Source: Pseudomonadota bacterium (GTDB lineage: Bacteria > Pseudomonadota > Gammaproteobacteria > Burkholderiales > Burkholderiaceae_F). Taken from it: a stretch of DNA of 64,000 nucleotides. The translations under genes were made by a program, and so were the position numbers. Below the pieces are notes generated by a model. The model was not told the origin of the DNA. It saw only the letters and a program-made list of their open reading frames with translations, and ran no database searches. Of this stretch, positions 1 through 7,910 are shown piece after piece (positions within the stretch are counted from its first letter, which is position 1; the number at the start of each line of letters is the position of its first letter). The stretch covers positions 124,001-188,000 of the forward strand of contig JAKOQB010000005.1 in NCBI GenBank assembly GCA_029778535.1. The letters run 5' to 3'.

Positions 1-106
1 CTGAAGCCAGCGAATAAAGAGGGGCGCCGGAAAAGCCCTAGACTATATCAGAGCGGCCGCACACGAACAAAGCCGATCCGCCCGCCGCCTCGAGCCTCCC
101 GCATCC

Positions 107-1654
107 TTGAACCTCCTCCGCGCCGCCGCCACGATCTCGAGCCTGACGCTGCTGTCGCGCGTCACGGGCCTCGCGCGCGACCTGCTGATCTCGCGCATCT
201 TCGGCGCGTCGGCCGAGACCGATGCGTTCAACGTCGCGTTCCGCCTGCCGAATCTGCTGCGGCGATTGTTCGCCGAAGGGGCGTTCCAGCAGGCCTTCGT
301 GCCGATGCTGGCCGACGCGCGCCGCAGCCGCGGCGACGAGGGCATGCGCACGCTGGTCGATCACGTCGCCTCGGCGCTGTTCTGGACGCTGCTCGCGGTG
401 TCGGCGCTCGGCGTGGCGCTGGCGCCGGTGCTGGTGTGGATGATCGCGTCGGGGCTGGCGGCCAACCCGGCGGCGTTCGATCTGGCGACGGTGATGACGC
501 GCTGGATGTTCCCGTACATCCTGTTCATGTCGCTGGTGGCGCTGGCCGCGGGCGTGCTGAACACGCTGCACCGCTTCGCGATCCCCGCCGTCACCCCGAT
601 CCTGCTGAACCTGTCGTTCATCGCCTGCGCGCTGCTGCTGACGCCGTACCTCGCGCGGCCGATCATGGCGCTCGCGTTCGCGGTCGTGGCGGGAGGCGTG
701 CTGCAACTCGGGCTGCAGGCGGTGGCACTGCACCGGCTCGGCGTGTTGCCGCGTATCGGCGGACTGGGCGCCGCGCTCAACGATCCCGGCGTACGGCGCA
801 TCCTGCGCCTGATGTTGCCGGCGCTGTTCGCGGTGTCGGTCGCGCAGCTGTCGATCATCATCAACACCAACATCGCCTCGCATCTGGCGAGCGGCAGCGT
901 GACTTGGCTCGCATTCGCCGACCGGCTGATGGAGTTTCCGACCGCGCTGCTCGGCGTCGCGCTCGGCACCGTTCTGCTGCCGACGCTGTCGAAGGCCGGC
1001 GCCGAGGGCCGCAGCGACGACTACAGCCGGCTGCTCGACTGGGGCCTGCGGCTCACCTGCCTGATCGCACTGCCGGCCGCGCTGGGCCTGGGCCTGCTGG
1101 CGGACGGTCTGGTCGCGGTGCTGTTCCAGGGCGGCAAGTTCAGCGCGCACGACGTGGCGCAGACCGCGCAGGCGCTGATGGGCTACGCGGTCGGGCTGCT
1201 GGGCCTGATCGCGGTCAAGATCCTTGCGCCCGGCTTCTATGCGCAGCAGGACGTGAAGACACCGGTGAAGATCGCCGTGCTGTCGCTGCTGGCGACGCAG
1301 GCGTCCAACCTGGTGCTGGTGCCGCTGCTGGCGCACGCCGGGCTCGCGCTGTCGGTCGGGATCGGCGCGCTGGTCAACGCGGCGCTGCTGTTCAACGGCC
1401 TGCGCCGCCGCAGGACGTACGTGCCGCAGCCGGGTTGGCTCGGATTCTCGCTGCGGCTTGCCGTTGCGCTCGTGGCGCTGGCGGTGCTGCTGTGGTTCGC
1501 CGCGCATCGCATCGACTGGACCGGCATGCAATCGGAATGGGTCACGCGCGCGCTCGCGCTCGGCGGCGTGATCGCGGCGGCGCTGGCGCTGTATTTCGGC
1601 TTGCTGTGGCTGCTCGGCTTCCGGCTGCGCGATTTCTCGCTGCGCGCCCGATGA
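107..1654 (+). CDS. murJ: Lipid II flippase MurJ (MviN family)
   Basis: Integral inner-membrane flippase that moves the peptidoglycan precursor lipid II to the periplasmic face. The 515-residue product matches the family's usual length and consists of repeated hydrophobic helices in the MOP-fold pattern. The N-terminus (NLLRAAATISSLTLLSRVTG, then RD, then DAFNVAFRLPNLLRRLFAEG) is the signature MurJ start, with the conserved RLPN segment and a Phe/Gly-rich loop. The reading frame opens with TTG at 107, the only start that precedes the conserved N-terminus; no strong ribosome-binding site is visible. The stop overlaps the ATG of the next gene (ATGA), implying coupled translation. Function is inferred from family; confidence in the identification is very high. 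Confidence 0.96.
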   Translation: MNLLRAAATISSLTLLSRVTGLARDLLISRIFGASAETDAFNVAFRLPNLLRRLFAEGAFQQAFVPMLADARRSRGDEGMRTLVDHVASALFWTLLAVSALGVALAPVLVWMIASGLAANPAAFDLATVMTRWMFPYILFMSLVALAAGVLNTLHRFAIPAVTPILLNLSFIACALLLTPYLARPIMALAFAVVAGGVLQLGLQAVALHRLGVLPRIGGLGAALNDPGVRRILRLMLPALFAVSVAQLSIIINTNIASHLASGSVTWLAFADRLMEFPTALLGVALGTVLLPTLSKAGAEGRSDDYSRLLDWGLRLTCLIALPAALGLGLLADGLVAVLFQGGKFSAHDVAQTAQALMGYAVGLLGLIAVKILAPGFYAQQDVKTPVKIAVLSLLATQASNLVLVPLLAHAGLALSVGIGALVNAALLFNGLRRRRTYVPQPGWLGFSLRLAVALVALAVLLWFAAHRIDWTGMQSEWVTRALALGGVIAAALALYFGLLWLLGFRLRDFSLRAR

Positions 1655-2277
1655 ACGCGTTCGAGACATTCGCCGCGCTGATCGCGCCGCGCCGCGAGGG
1701 GACGCTGCCGCTGCTGACGGCGTTGGCCTGGCTGCCGCGCTATGCGGATGCGGGCTTCGATCCCGATGCGGTGATCGCCTGCGTGCAGCGCTGGCGCGAG
1801 CTGCTGCGCGAACGCGTCGCGGCGGACACGTCGACGCTGAACCGCCTGCGGCTGCTGAACCATTTCTTCTTCGACAAGCTCGGCTTTCACGGCGACCCTG
1901 ACGCGTACGACTCGGCGCAGGCGAGCTACCTGTACCGCGTGCTCGAGCAGCGCCGCGGCATGCCGATCTCGCTCGCGGTTCTTTACGCCGAGATCGGCCG
2001 CGGCATCGGGCTGAAGCTCGCCGGCGTCGCGTTTCCGGGCCATTTCATCGTCCGGCTGCAACTTGCGCAGCGCGCGCTCTTTCGAGCCGCTGCATTTCGA
2101 CTGACGGCTCACACCTGCGTCAGCATCTTCTCCGCGCCGCTGACCTCGTACTTGCCGGGCGCCTCGACGTTCAGCGCCTTCACCACGCCGTCGTCGACCA
2201 GCATCGAGAAGCGCTGGCAGCGAACGCCCATGCCGCGCGCGGTGAGGTCCAGTTCGAGGCCGAGCTTCTTCGTGTAG
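1651..2277 (+). pseudogene. Truncated SirB1/transglutaminase-like gene
   Basis: Residues 1-136 resemble the SirB1 N-terminal (transglutaminase-like) family, with a run RRGMPISLAVLYAEIGRGIG and then GVAFPGHFIVR, where family members continue for about another 130 residues. Here the similarity stops near base 2058. The frame then continues through about 50 unexplained bases and reads antisense through the 3' end of the convergent peroxiredoxin gene (from 2109) to a stop at 2277, giving 208 codons with a meaningless tail. A shift by one base near 2080 would give a short tail ending at the TGA at 2102-2104. The ATG overlaps the murJ stop. I read this as a 3'-deleted gene; whether the truncated protein is still made is unknown. 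Confidence 0.7.
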
Positions 2278-2612
2278 TCGGCCGAGCCGTCGGCCATCAT
2301 GCGCACCTTGCCGGTCGCCCTCTGATCGCGGCCCCACGCGCCCATCACGAACGCGTCGTTGACCGACAGGCACCAGATCTCGTCGACACCCTTGGCGCGC
2401 AAAGCGTCGTAGTGCTTGACGTAGCTCGGCACGTGCTGCGCCGAGCAGGTTGGCGTGTACGCGCCCGGCAGGCCGAACACGACGATCTTCTTGCCCTTGA
2501 CCAGGTCCTGGACCTTGAACGTGTTAGGGCCGAGCGAGCAGCCCGCGGTTTCGACCTCGATGAATTCCTGCAGCGTGCCCTCGGGCAGCCGGTCGCCAAC
2601 TCTGATCGTCAT
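2109..2612 (-). CDS. Peroxiredoxin, Prx5/AhpC-TSA type
   Basis: Thiol peroxidase that reduces hydrogen peroxide and organic hydroperoxides in the cytoplasm. The 167-residue product carries the Prx5-type active site PGAYTPTCSAQHVP, where the Thr and Cys are the catalytic pair, followed by a segment ending in WCLSVNDAFVM with a further cysteine, and a conserved Arg in GMGVRCQRFSML. Length matches the single-domain Prx5 class. I chose the ATG at 2612 (MTIRVGDRLPEG) because it is the family N-terminus; the open frame extends upstream to 2699 with no family similarity. It is convergent with the damaged SirB1-like gene and 35 bases downstream of ggt on the same strand. Confidence 0.93.
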   Translation of the reverse strand: MTIRVGDRLPEGTLQEFIEVETAGCSLGPNTFKVQDLVKGKKIVVFGLPGAYTPTCSAQHVPSYVKHYDALRAKGVDEIWCLSVNDAFVMGAWGRDQRATGKVRMMADGSADYTKKLGLELDLTARGMGVRCQRFSMLVDDGVVKALNVEAPGKYEVSGAEKMLTQV

Positions 2613-2647
2613 GTTGTTCTCCACCGTCTCCGGGACGCCGAGTTTAG

Positions 2648-4426
2648 TCAATCGCCGAGCGCGACACCTTCGCGGCGCGGATCGGCGCCTCCCGCCCACC
2701 CGGGACGCCCGTCGGGGAGCCGAACGCGCACGATGCCCTGCAGGCCGCTGGTCATCTCGATCTCGCGCACGTCATGTCCGCGCGCCTTCAGCGCTTCGAT
2801 CACCGCGGCGCTGAACCGCCTGCGCTCAAGCTCGGTCGGTCCGTTGCGGCTGCCGAAGTTCGGAGCCGCGATCGCCTGCTGGATGTCGAGGTTCCAGTCG
2901 AGGAGGCCGACCAGCGTCTTGGCGACGTAGTTGATGATCAGCGATCCGCCCGGCGAACCCACCGTCGCCACGAGCTGATTCGTCGCGCGGTCGAACACCA
3001 GCGTCGGCGCCATCGACGAGCGCGGCCGCTTGCCCGGCTGTACGCGGTTGGCGACCGGCTTGCCGTCCTCGCTCGGCACGAACGAGAAGTCGGTGAGCTG
3101 GTTGTTCAGCAGGAAGCCGTGCACCATGATCCGCGCGCCGAACTGATCCTCGATCGTGGTCGTCATCGCCAGCGCGTTGCCGTAAGCATCGACGACCGAG
3201 ATGTGCGATGTCGACACGCGCAGCGGCGAGCGATCGGGCGCCCACGCGATCCGGTAGCCGGCCGGAACTCCGGGCTGCGCGTGGCCCATGCTGCGGTCGG
3301 TGATCAGCTTGGCGCGGTCGGCGAGATACCTCGGGTCCGTCAGTGCGAACATGTCGACCGGCACGAAGTCCGGGTCGGCCACGTACAGCGCGCGGTCGGC
3401 AAAGGCGAGCCGTCCGGCCTCGCTGAAGAGATGCACGGCATCGACCTGCGGCTCGAGCCGGCCGTCGACCAACTGCGGCGGCACCACGCTGATGTTGCGA
3501 TACGCGAAGGTGCCGAGCATCTGCGCCACCGCGATGCCGCCCGACGACGGCGGTGGCATGCCGCACACGCGCCAGCGTTTGTAGTCGGTGCACAGCGGCG
3601 TGCGCTCCTTGGCGCGGTAGCCGGCGAAGTCACTTTCCGCCAGTTTGCCCGCGTTCGGGTGCGCGAGTACCGCGCGCACGATGTCGCCCGTGATCGCGCC
3701 CCGGTAGAACGCGTCGGCGCCGCCTGTTGCGATCGCGCGCAGCGTGGCCGCGAGTTCCGGGTTGCGCAGGATCGCGCCGACCGGCTTCGGCGTGCCGTCG
3801 GCGTTGTAGAAGTACGCGCGCGCCGCGGGATCGCGCGCCAGATACTTCTCGCTCGCCAGCAGCTTGTGCAGCCGCGGCGACAGCGCGAAGCCCTTCTCCG
3901 CCAGCCGGATCGCGGGCTCGAACAGCCGCGCCCACGGCAGCTTGCCGTGCTGCTTGTGCGCGGCTTCGAGCAGCCGCAGCACGCCCGGCGTGCCGACGCT
4001 GCGGCCGCCGACCACGGCGTCGTAGAACGCCATCGGCTTGCCGTCGGCCATGAACAGGTTCTCGTCGGCGGCCATCGGCGCGGTCTCGCGGCCGTCGTAC
4101 GCCTGCACGCGCGTTCCGTCCCAATGCAGCAGGAACGCGCCGCCGCCGATACCGGAGCTTTGCGGCTCGACCAGGTTCAGCACCATCTGCATCGCGATCG
4201 CCGCGTCGATCGCACTGCCGCCCGCGCGCAGGATGTCGCGGCCCGCCTCCGTCGCCAGCGGATTGGCCGACGCGGCCATCTGCCGCGTGGCCGTCTGCGT
4301 GGTCAGCCCGACGCGGAAACCGGACGCGGCCTCGGGCGCCGCGGCGCGTTCGATCCGCGGGGTGGTGCAGGCGGCGAGCAGGGCCGCGATGACGGCGAGC
4401 GCGCCGTGTCCGAACGAGAGCTTCAT
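2648..4426 (-). CDS. ggt: Gamma-glutamyltransferase (lipoprotein)
   Basis: Gamma-glutamyl transferase/hydrolase acting on glutathione and related peptides in the periplasm; made as a proenzyme that cleaves itself into two subunits. The 592-residue product starts MKLSFGHGALAVIAALLAAC, a lipoprotein signal with lipobox LAAC and Cys20 as the likely acylated residue. The large subunit shows NPLATEAGRDILRAGGSAID and PQSSGIGGGAFLL. The self-cleavage site and nucleophile is probably Thr406 in STSHISVVD, followed by a segment containing FGARIM and then LLNNQLTDFS. The ATG at 4426 is preferred because it begins the signal peptide; the frame is open upstream to 4483 through a repeat. Length is normal for the family. 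Confidence 0.94.
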   Translation of the reverse strand: MKLSFGHGALAVIAALLAACTTPRIERAAAPEAASGFRVGLTTQTATRQMAASANPLATEAGRDILRAGGSAIDAAIAMQMVLNLVEPQSSGIGGGAFLLHWDGTRVQAYDGRETAPMAADENLFMADGKPMAFYDAVVGGRSVGTPGVLRLLEAAHKQHGKLPWARLFEPAIRLAEKGFALSPRLHKLLASEKYLARDPAARAYFYNADGTPKPVGAILRNPELAATLRAIATGGADAFYRGAITGDIVRAVLAHPNAGKLAESDFAGYRAKERTPLCTDYKRWRVCGMPPPSSGGIAVAQMLGTFAYRNISVVPPQLVDGRLEPQVDAVHLFSEAGRLAFADRALYVADPDFVPVDMFALTDPRYLADRAKLITDRSMGHAQPGVPAGYRIAWAPDRSPLRVSTSHISVVDAYGNALAMTTTIEDQFGARIMVHGFLLNNQLTDFSFVPSEDGKPVANRVQPGKRPRSSMAPTLVFDRATNQLVATVGSPGGSLIINYVAKTLVGLLDWNLDIQQAIAAPNFGSRNGPTELERRRFSAAVIEALKARGHDVREIEMTSGLQGIVRVRLPDGRPGWAGGADPRREGVALGD

Positions 4427-4443
4427 TGATTGTGTCGCTGCGT

Positions 4444-4465
4444 CATCCCCGCTTGCGCGGGGATG
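4444..4465. repeat. Short palindromic intergenic repeat
   Basis: Nine-base perfect arms CATCCCCGC and GCGGGGATG (4444-4452 and 4457-4465) around a TTGC loop. This is the form of a widespread proteobacterial dispersed hairpin whose translation gives the peptide VIPAQAG, seen here on the minus strand. It lies between the ggt start and the dehydrogenase stop. Confidence 0.65.
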
Positions 4466-4466
4466 A

Positions 4467-4499
4467 CTGCAGGCGTCGGGCACGGCCCGACGCCTGCAG
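4467..4499 (-). terminator. Perfect 15-bp hairpin after the dehydrogenase gene
   Basis: Arms 4467-4481 and 4485-4499 are perfectly complementary (15 bp, CTGCAGGCGTCGGGC and its complement) with a 3-base loop ACG, and begin directly next to the stop codon of the short-chain dehydrogenase. There is no clear U-run, so it may act as a transcript-stabilising or weak terminator structure, or be part of the adjacent dispersed repeat. Confidence 0.5.
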
Positions 4500-5258
4500 T
4501 CACTTCGGCTGCATCCTGATCGCGCCGTCGAGGCGGATGACTTCGCCGTTGAGCATCACGTTCTCGACGATCGATTTGACGAGCGCCGCGTACTCCTCGG
4601 GCTTGCCGAGACGCGACGGGAACGGCACCTGCTTGCCGAGCGAGTCCTGCACGTCCCGTGGCATGCCGAGCAGCATCGGCGTGGCGAAGATGCCGGGCGC
4701 GATCGTCATCACGCGGATGCCGCTGCGCGCCAGATCGCGCGCGATCGGCAGCGTCATGCCGACGATGCCGCCCTTCGACGCCGAATAGGCGGCCTGGCCG
4801 ATCTGGCCGTCGAACGCCGCCACCGATGCGGTGTTGACGATTACGCCGCGCTCGCCGTCGGCGGTCGCGTCCTGCTTCGCCATCGCGTCGGCGGCGAGCC
4901 GGATCATGTTGAAGCTGCCGACCAGGTTCACGTTGATCACGCGCGCGAACGCGTCGAGCCGATGCGGCCCGTCCTTGCCGAGCGTCTTCTCCCCGATCGC
5001 GATGCCGGCGCAGTTGACCAGCCCGCGCAACTTGCCGAGCGCGAGCGCCGCGGCGACCGCGGCCTTGCCGTCGGCCTCGGCTGCGACGTCGCATTTGACG
5101 AAGCGGCCGCCGAGTTCCTTGGCCAGCGCCTCGCCCTTGTCGGCCTGCACGTCGGCGATCACGACCCTGCCGCCGTTGGACGCGATCATGCGCGACGTGG
5201 CACCGCCCAGTCCCGACGCGCCGCCGGTGACGATGAAGACATTGTTGCGGATTTCCAT
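4500..5258 (-). CDS. Short-chain dehydrogenase (3-hydroxyacyl-CoA dehydrogenase type-2 like)
   Basis: NAD(P)-dependent oxidoreductase of the classical SDR family, 252 residues. The Rossmann motif [10 protein letters not shown] (residues 11-20) with Asp in VVIADVQ favours NAD. NCAGI is the structural motif. The catalytic Ser lies in NTASVAAF and the catalytic Tyr and Lys in YSASKGG. The arrangement and the C-terminal [12 protein letters not shown] resemble 3-hydroxyacyl-CoA dehydrogenase type 2/HSD17B10-like enzymes, which oxidise short or branched 3-hydroxyacyl-CoA; that substrate is inferred. Starts at ATG 5258. It is upstream of ggt on the same strand but separated from it by hairpins, so it is probably a separate transcript. 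Confidence 0.88.
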   Translation of the reverse strand: MEIRNNVFIVTGGASGLGGATSRMIASNGGRVVIADVQADKGEALAKELGGRFVKCDVAAEADGKAAVAAALALGKLRGLVNCAGIAIGEKTLGKDGPHRLDAFARVINVNLVGSFNMIRLAADAMAKQDATADGERGVIVNTASVAAFDGQIGQAAYSASKGGIVGMTLPIARDLARSGIRVMTIAPGIFATPMLLGMPRDVQDSLGKQVPFPSRLGKPEEYAALVKSIVENVMLNGEVIRLDGAIRMQPK

Positions 5259-5300
5259 TCGATCCTCGCTCGTTGAACCCGCGAGGATTCTAGTCGCCGC

Positions 5301-5759
5301 CTACCAGAGCGAGCAGCGCGCGTGCACCCACAGGGTCCCACGAAAATCTCCGCCCGCGTCGATGTGCGTGCGCAGCCGGATGATCGGCGCGGTGCAGGCC
5401 CCGGCGTCGATGCCGAGGTCGTTCATCCAGTTGCGCATCGCCTCGGACGAGAAGCCGAGCGCGTAGTGCGGCCGGGTCCGGTCCGTCGTCAGCCCGTAGC
5501 TCGGCAGTTCGACCAGGCTGATCGATCGCACCGTCGATTCCCATGCCGGGCGGCTCGGCAGGAACGCGGGGCGCGCGCCGCTCGGCAGCGTCAACGAAGG
5601 CGAGGGCATCTGCGCGGCTCCGGCCACCGCGCTGCGCATCGGCAGCGGATCGATCAGGCCGCTGTCGGCGGGCGCGCGCAGTTGCGCGGCGGCGTGGGTG
5701 ATGCAGGCGAGCGCGCCGGTGGCGGCGATCAGTTGCGTTGCGTTTGCACGAGCCTTCAT
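5301..5759 (-). CDS. Small exported protein of unknown function
   Basis: I do not recognise a family. The 152-residue product starts with ATG 5759 and a plausible signal peptide (MKARANATQLIAATGALACI, then THAAAQ) with cleavage after AAA or AQ. The mature part is Pro/Ser-rich near the N-terminus, then has a more ordered region with GLTTDRTRPHYALGFSSEAM and ends GGDFRGTLWVHARCSLW. Two cysteines in the mature part (in ACTAP and ARCSL) could form a disulfide. The gene is monocistronic in appearance, 42 bases beyond the dehydrogenase start and divergent from the CoA-transferase. Codon use matches the neighbours, which supports a real gene. Confidence 0.6.
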   Translation of the reverse strand: MKARANATQLIAATGALACITHAAAQLRAPADSGLIDPLPMRSAVAGAAQMPSPSLTLPSGARPAFLPSRPAWESTVRSISLVELPSYGLTTDRTRPHYALGFSSEAMRNWMNDLGIDAGACTAPIIRLRTHIDAGGDFRGTLWVHARCSLW

Positions 5760-5906
5760 GACGACCTCGGGCTGCGCCGGCGATTGAAATGACTATCGGC
5801 GCGCCGCGTCGCGCGCACAACCATGCGAAAGCATGAGCGAGCACGGCGCTTTGTGCTTCAATTCCACGTAGGTAAGGACCGGCTCAGGAATCGGGGAGGA
5901 GAGTTC

Positions 5907-7910
5907 ATGAGTACCCACGGCCGCGAACTGCTGACCGCGCTGCGCACGTTCGAGAAGGGCAAGATCGTGAGCAGCCGCGAGGCGGTGCAACTGATCCAGG
6001 ACGGGGACGCGATCGCCACCGGCGGCTTTGTCGGCATCGGCTTCCCGGAGAACATCGCGGTGGCGATCGAGGAGCGTTTTCTCGAGTCGAGCGAGCAGGT
6101 CGCCGACGGCATCGGCCACCCGCGCGGGCTGACGCTGATCTACGCGGCCGGGCAGGGCGACGGCAAGGAGCGGGGGCTCAATCACCTTGGCCACAAGGGG
6201 CTGCTCGCGCGCGTGATCGGCGGCCACTGGGGTCTGGTGCCCAAGGTGCAGGCGCTCGCGGTCGCCAACGAGATCGAGGGCTACAACCTGCCGCAGGGCG
6301 TGATCACGCACTTGTTTCGCGACACCGCGGCCGGCAAGCCTGGTCACGTGACGCGCATCGGCCTGGGCACGTTCGTCGATCCGCGGCTGGGCGGCGGCAA
6401 GATCAACGCGAGGACGACCGAGGATCTCGTGTCGCTGATGACGATCGGCGGTGAGGAGTACCTGTTCTACAAGTCGTTCCACATCGACGTGGGCATCGTT
6501 CGCGGCACGACCGCGGACGTCGACGGCAACATCACGATGGAGAAGGAGGCGCTGACGCTGGAGGCGCTGGCGATCGCGATGGCGGCGCGCAACTGCGGCG
6601 GCATCGTGATCGTGCAGGTCGAGCGCATTGCCGAGCGCGGGTCGCTCAATCCGCGCCAGGTGAAGATCCCCGGCGTGCTGGTCGACTGCGTGGTCGTCGC
6701 CGAGAAGCCCGAGTATCACCACCAGACTTTCGCCGAGCCGTACAGCCCGGCGTTCTCCGGCGAGATCCGCGTGCCCGCGTCGATGGTGGCGCCGATGCCG
6801 ATGAGCGAGCGCAAGATCATCGCGCGCCGCGCGGCGCTGGAACTGAAGGCCAACAGCGTGGTAAACCTCGGCATCGGCATGCCCGAGGGCGTCTCCGGCG
6901 TCGCCGCGGAAGAAAAAGTGATCGATCTGCTGACGCTGACCGCCGAGCCCGGCGTGGTCGGCGGCATCCCGGCGTCGGGGCTCAACTTCGGCGCCGCGGT
7001 CAACACGCAGGCGATCATCGACCAGCCGTACCAGTTCGACTTCTACGACGGCGGCGGGCTCGATCTCGCATTCCTCGGGCTCGCGCAGGCCGACCGGATG
7101 GGGAACCTGAACGTCAGCAAGTTCGGACCCAGACTCGCCGGCGCCGGCGGCTTCATCAACATCTCGCAGTCGGCCAAGAGCGTCGTGTTCGTCGGCACCT
7201 TCACTGCCGGCGACCTGCGCGTCGCGGTCGTCGACGGCAAGCTGGTGCTGCACAACGACAACGGGCCGAAGAAATTCGTGCACGAGGTCGAGCACCGCAC
7301 GTTCTCCGGCGAATACGCGATCAGGCGCGACCAGCCGGTGCTGTACGTGACGGAGCGCTGCGTGTTTCGGCTGACGCCCGACGGCATGGAACTGATCGAA
7401 GTCGCGCCCGGCATCGACCTCGAGCGCGACATCCTGGCCAAAATGGACTTCAAGCCGATCATCCGCGGCACGCCGCGATCCATGGACGCGGCGATCTTCG
7501 GTGCCGAGCCGATGGGGCTGCGCGAGCGGATGCTCACGATCCCGCTCGCGTCGCGCTTCGCCTACGACGACCAGCAGAACATCCTGTTCATCAACTTCGA
7601 GCGGCTGCGCGTGGCGACCAAGGCCGACGTCGACGCGATCGAGCGCGAGGTCGAGGCGCACGTCAAGCCGATCGGCCATCGCGTGTACGCGATCGTCAAC
7701 TACGATTACTTCCAGCTCGCGCCCGAGGTCGAGGACGCGTACGCGGCGATGGTCAAGGGCCTGGTCGACCGCTACTACGACGGCGTGTCGCGCTACACGA
7801 CGTCGGGCTTCCTGCGCGCCAAGCTCGGCGGCGCGCTGAAGAACCGCGGCGTCGCGCCGCACATCTACGAGTCGCCGCGCGAGGCGCTCAAGCACGTGCG
7901 CGATGCGTGA
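5907..7910 (+). CDS. Family I CoA-transferase (propionate/acetate CoA-transferase type)
   Basis: Transfers CoA between short-chain acyl-CoA and acetate or propionate. The 667-residue product is a fused alpha-beta enzyme: the alpha half (residues about 15-270) has [18 protein letters not shown], and the beta half has [12 protein letters not shown] and [15 protein letters not shown], in which Glu347 is the expected glutamyl-CoA-forming residue. A C-terminal stretch of about 120 residues after the transferase core ([16 protein letters not shown] onward) has a fold I do not recognise but fits the long fused class. ATG 5907 is preceded by a strong GGGGAGGAGA ribosome-binding site; the frame is open upstream to 5823. 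The stop overlaps the ligase ATG (TGATG). Confidence 0.9.
   Translation: MSTHGRELLTALRTFEKGKIVSSREAVQLIQDGDAIATGGFVGIGFPENIAVAIEERFLESSEQVADGIGHPRGLTLIYAAGQGDGKERGLNHLGHKGLLARVIGGHWGLVPKVQALAVANEIEGYNLPQGVITHLFRDTAAGKPGHVTRIGLGTFVDPRLGGGKINARTTEDLVSLMTIGGEEYLFYKSFHIDVGIVRGTTADVDGNITMEKEALTLEALAIAMAARNCGGIVIVQVERIAERGSLNPRQVKIPGVLVDCVVVAEKPEYHHQTFAEPYSPAFSGEIRVPASMVAPMPMSERKIIARRAALELKANSVVNLGIGMPEGVSGVAAEEKVIDLLTLTAEPGVVGGIPASGLNFGAAVNTQAIIDQPYQFDFYDGGGLDLAFLGLAQADRMGNLNVSKFGPRLAGAGGFINISQSAKSVVFVGTFTAGDLRVAVVDGKLVLHNDNGPKKFVHEVEHRTFSGEYAIRRDQPVLYVTERCVFRLTPDGMELIEVAPGIDLERDILAKMDFKPIIRGTPRSMDAAIFGAEPMGLRERMLTIPLASRFAYDDQQNILFINFERLRVATKADVDAIEREVEAHVKPIGHRVYAIVNYDYFQLAPEVEDAYAAMVKGLVDRYYDGVSRYTTSGFLRAKLGGALKNRGVAPHIYESPREALKHVRDA

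Noticed and set aside
38-1669. Long minus-strand open frame opposite murJ (543 codons, Arg/Gln/His-rich)
   Set aside because: Antisense shadow of a GC-rich gene: extreme Arg/Gln/His composition, no motifs, and the opposite strand encodes an unmistakable MurJ. Similar Arg-rich antisense frames opposite hppA, clpA, ileS, dnaG and rpoD were rejected for the same reason.
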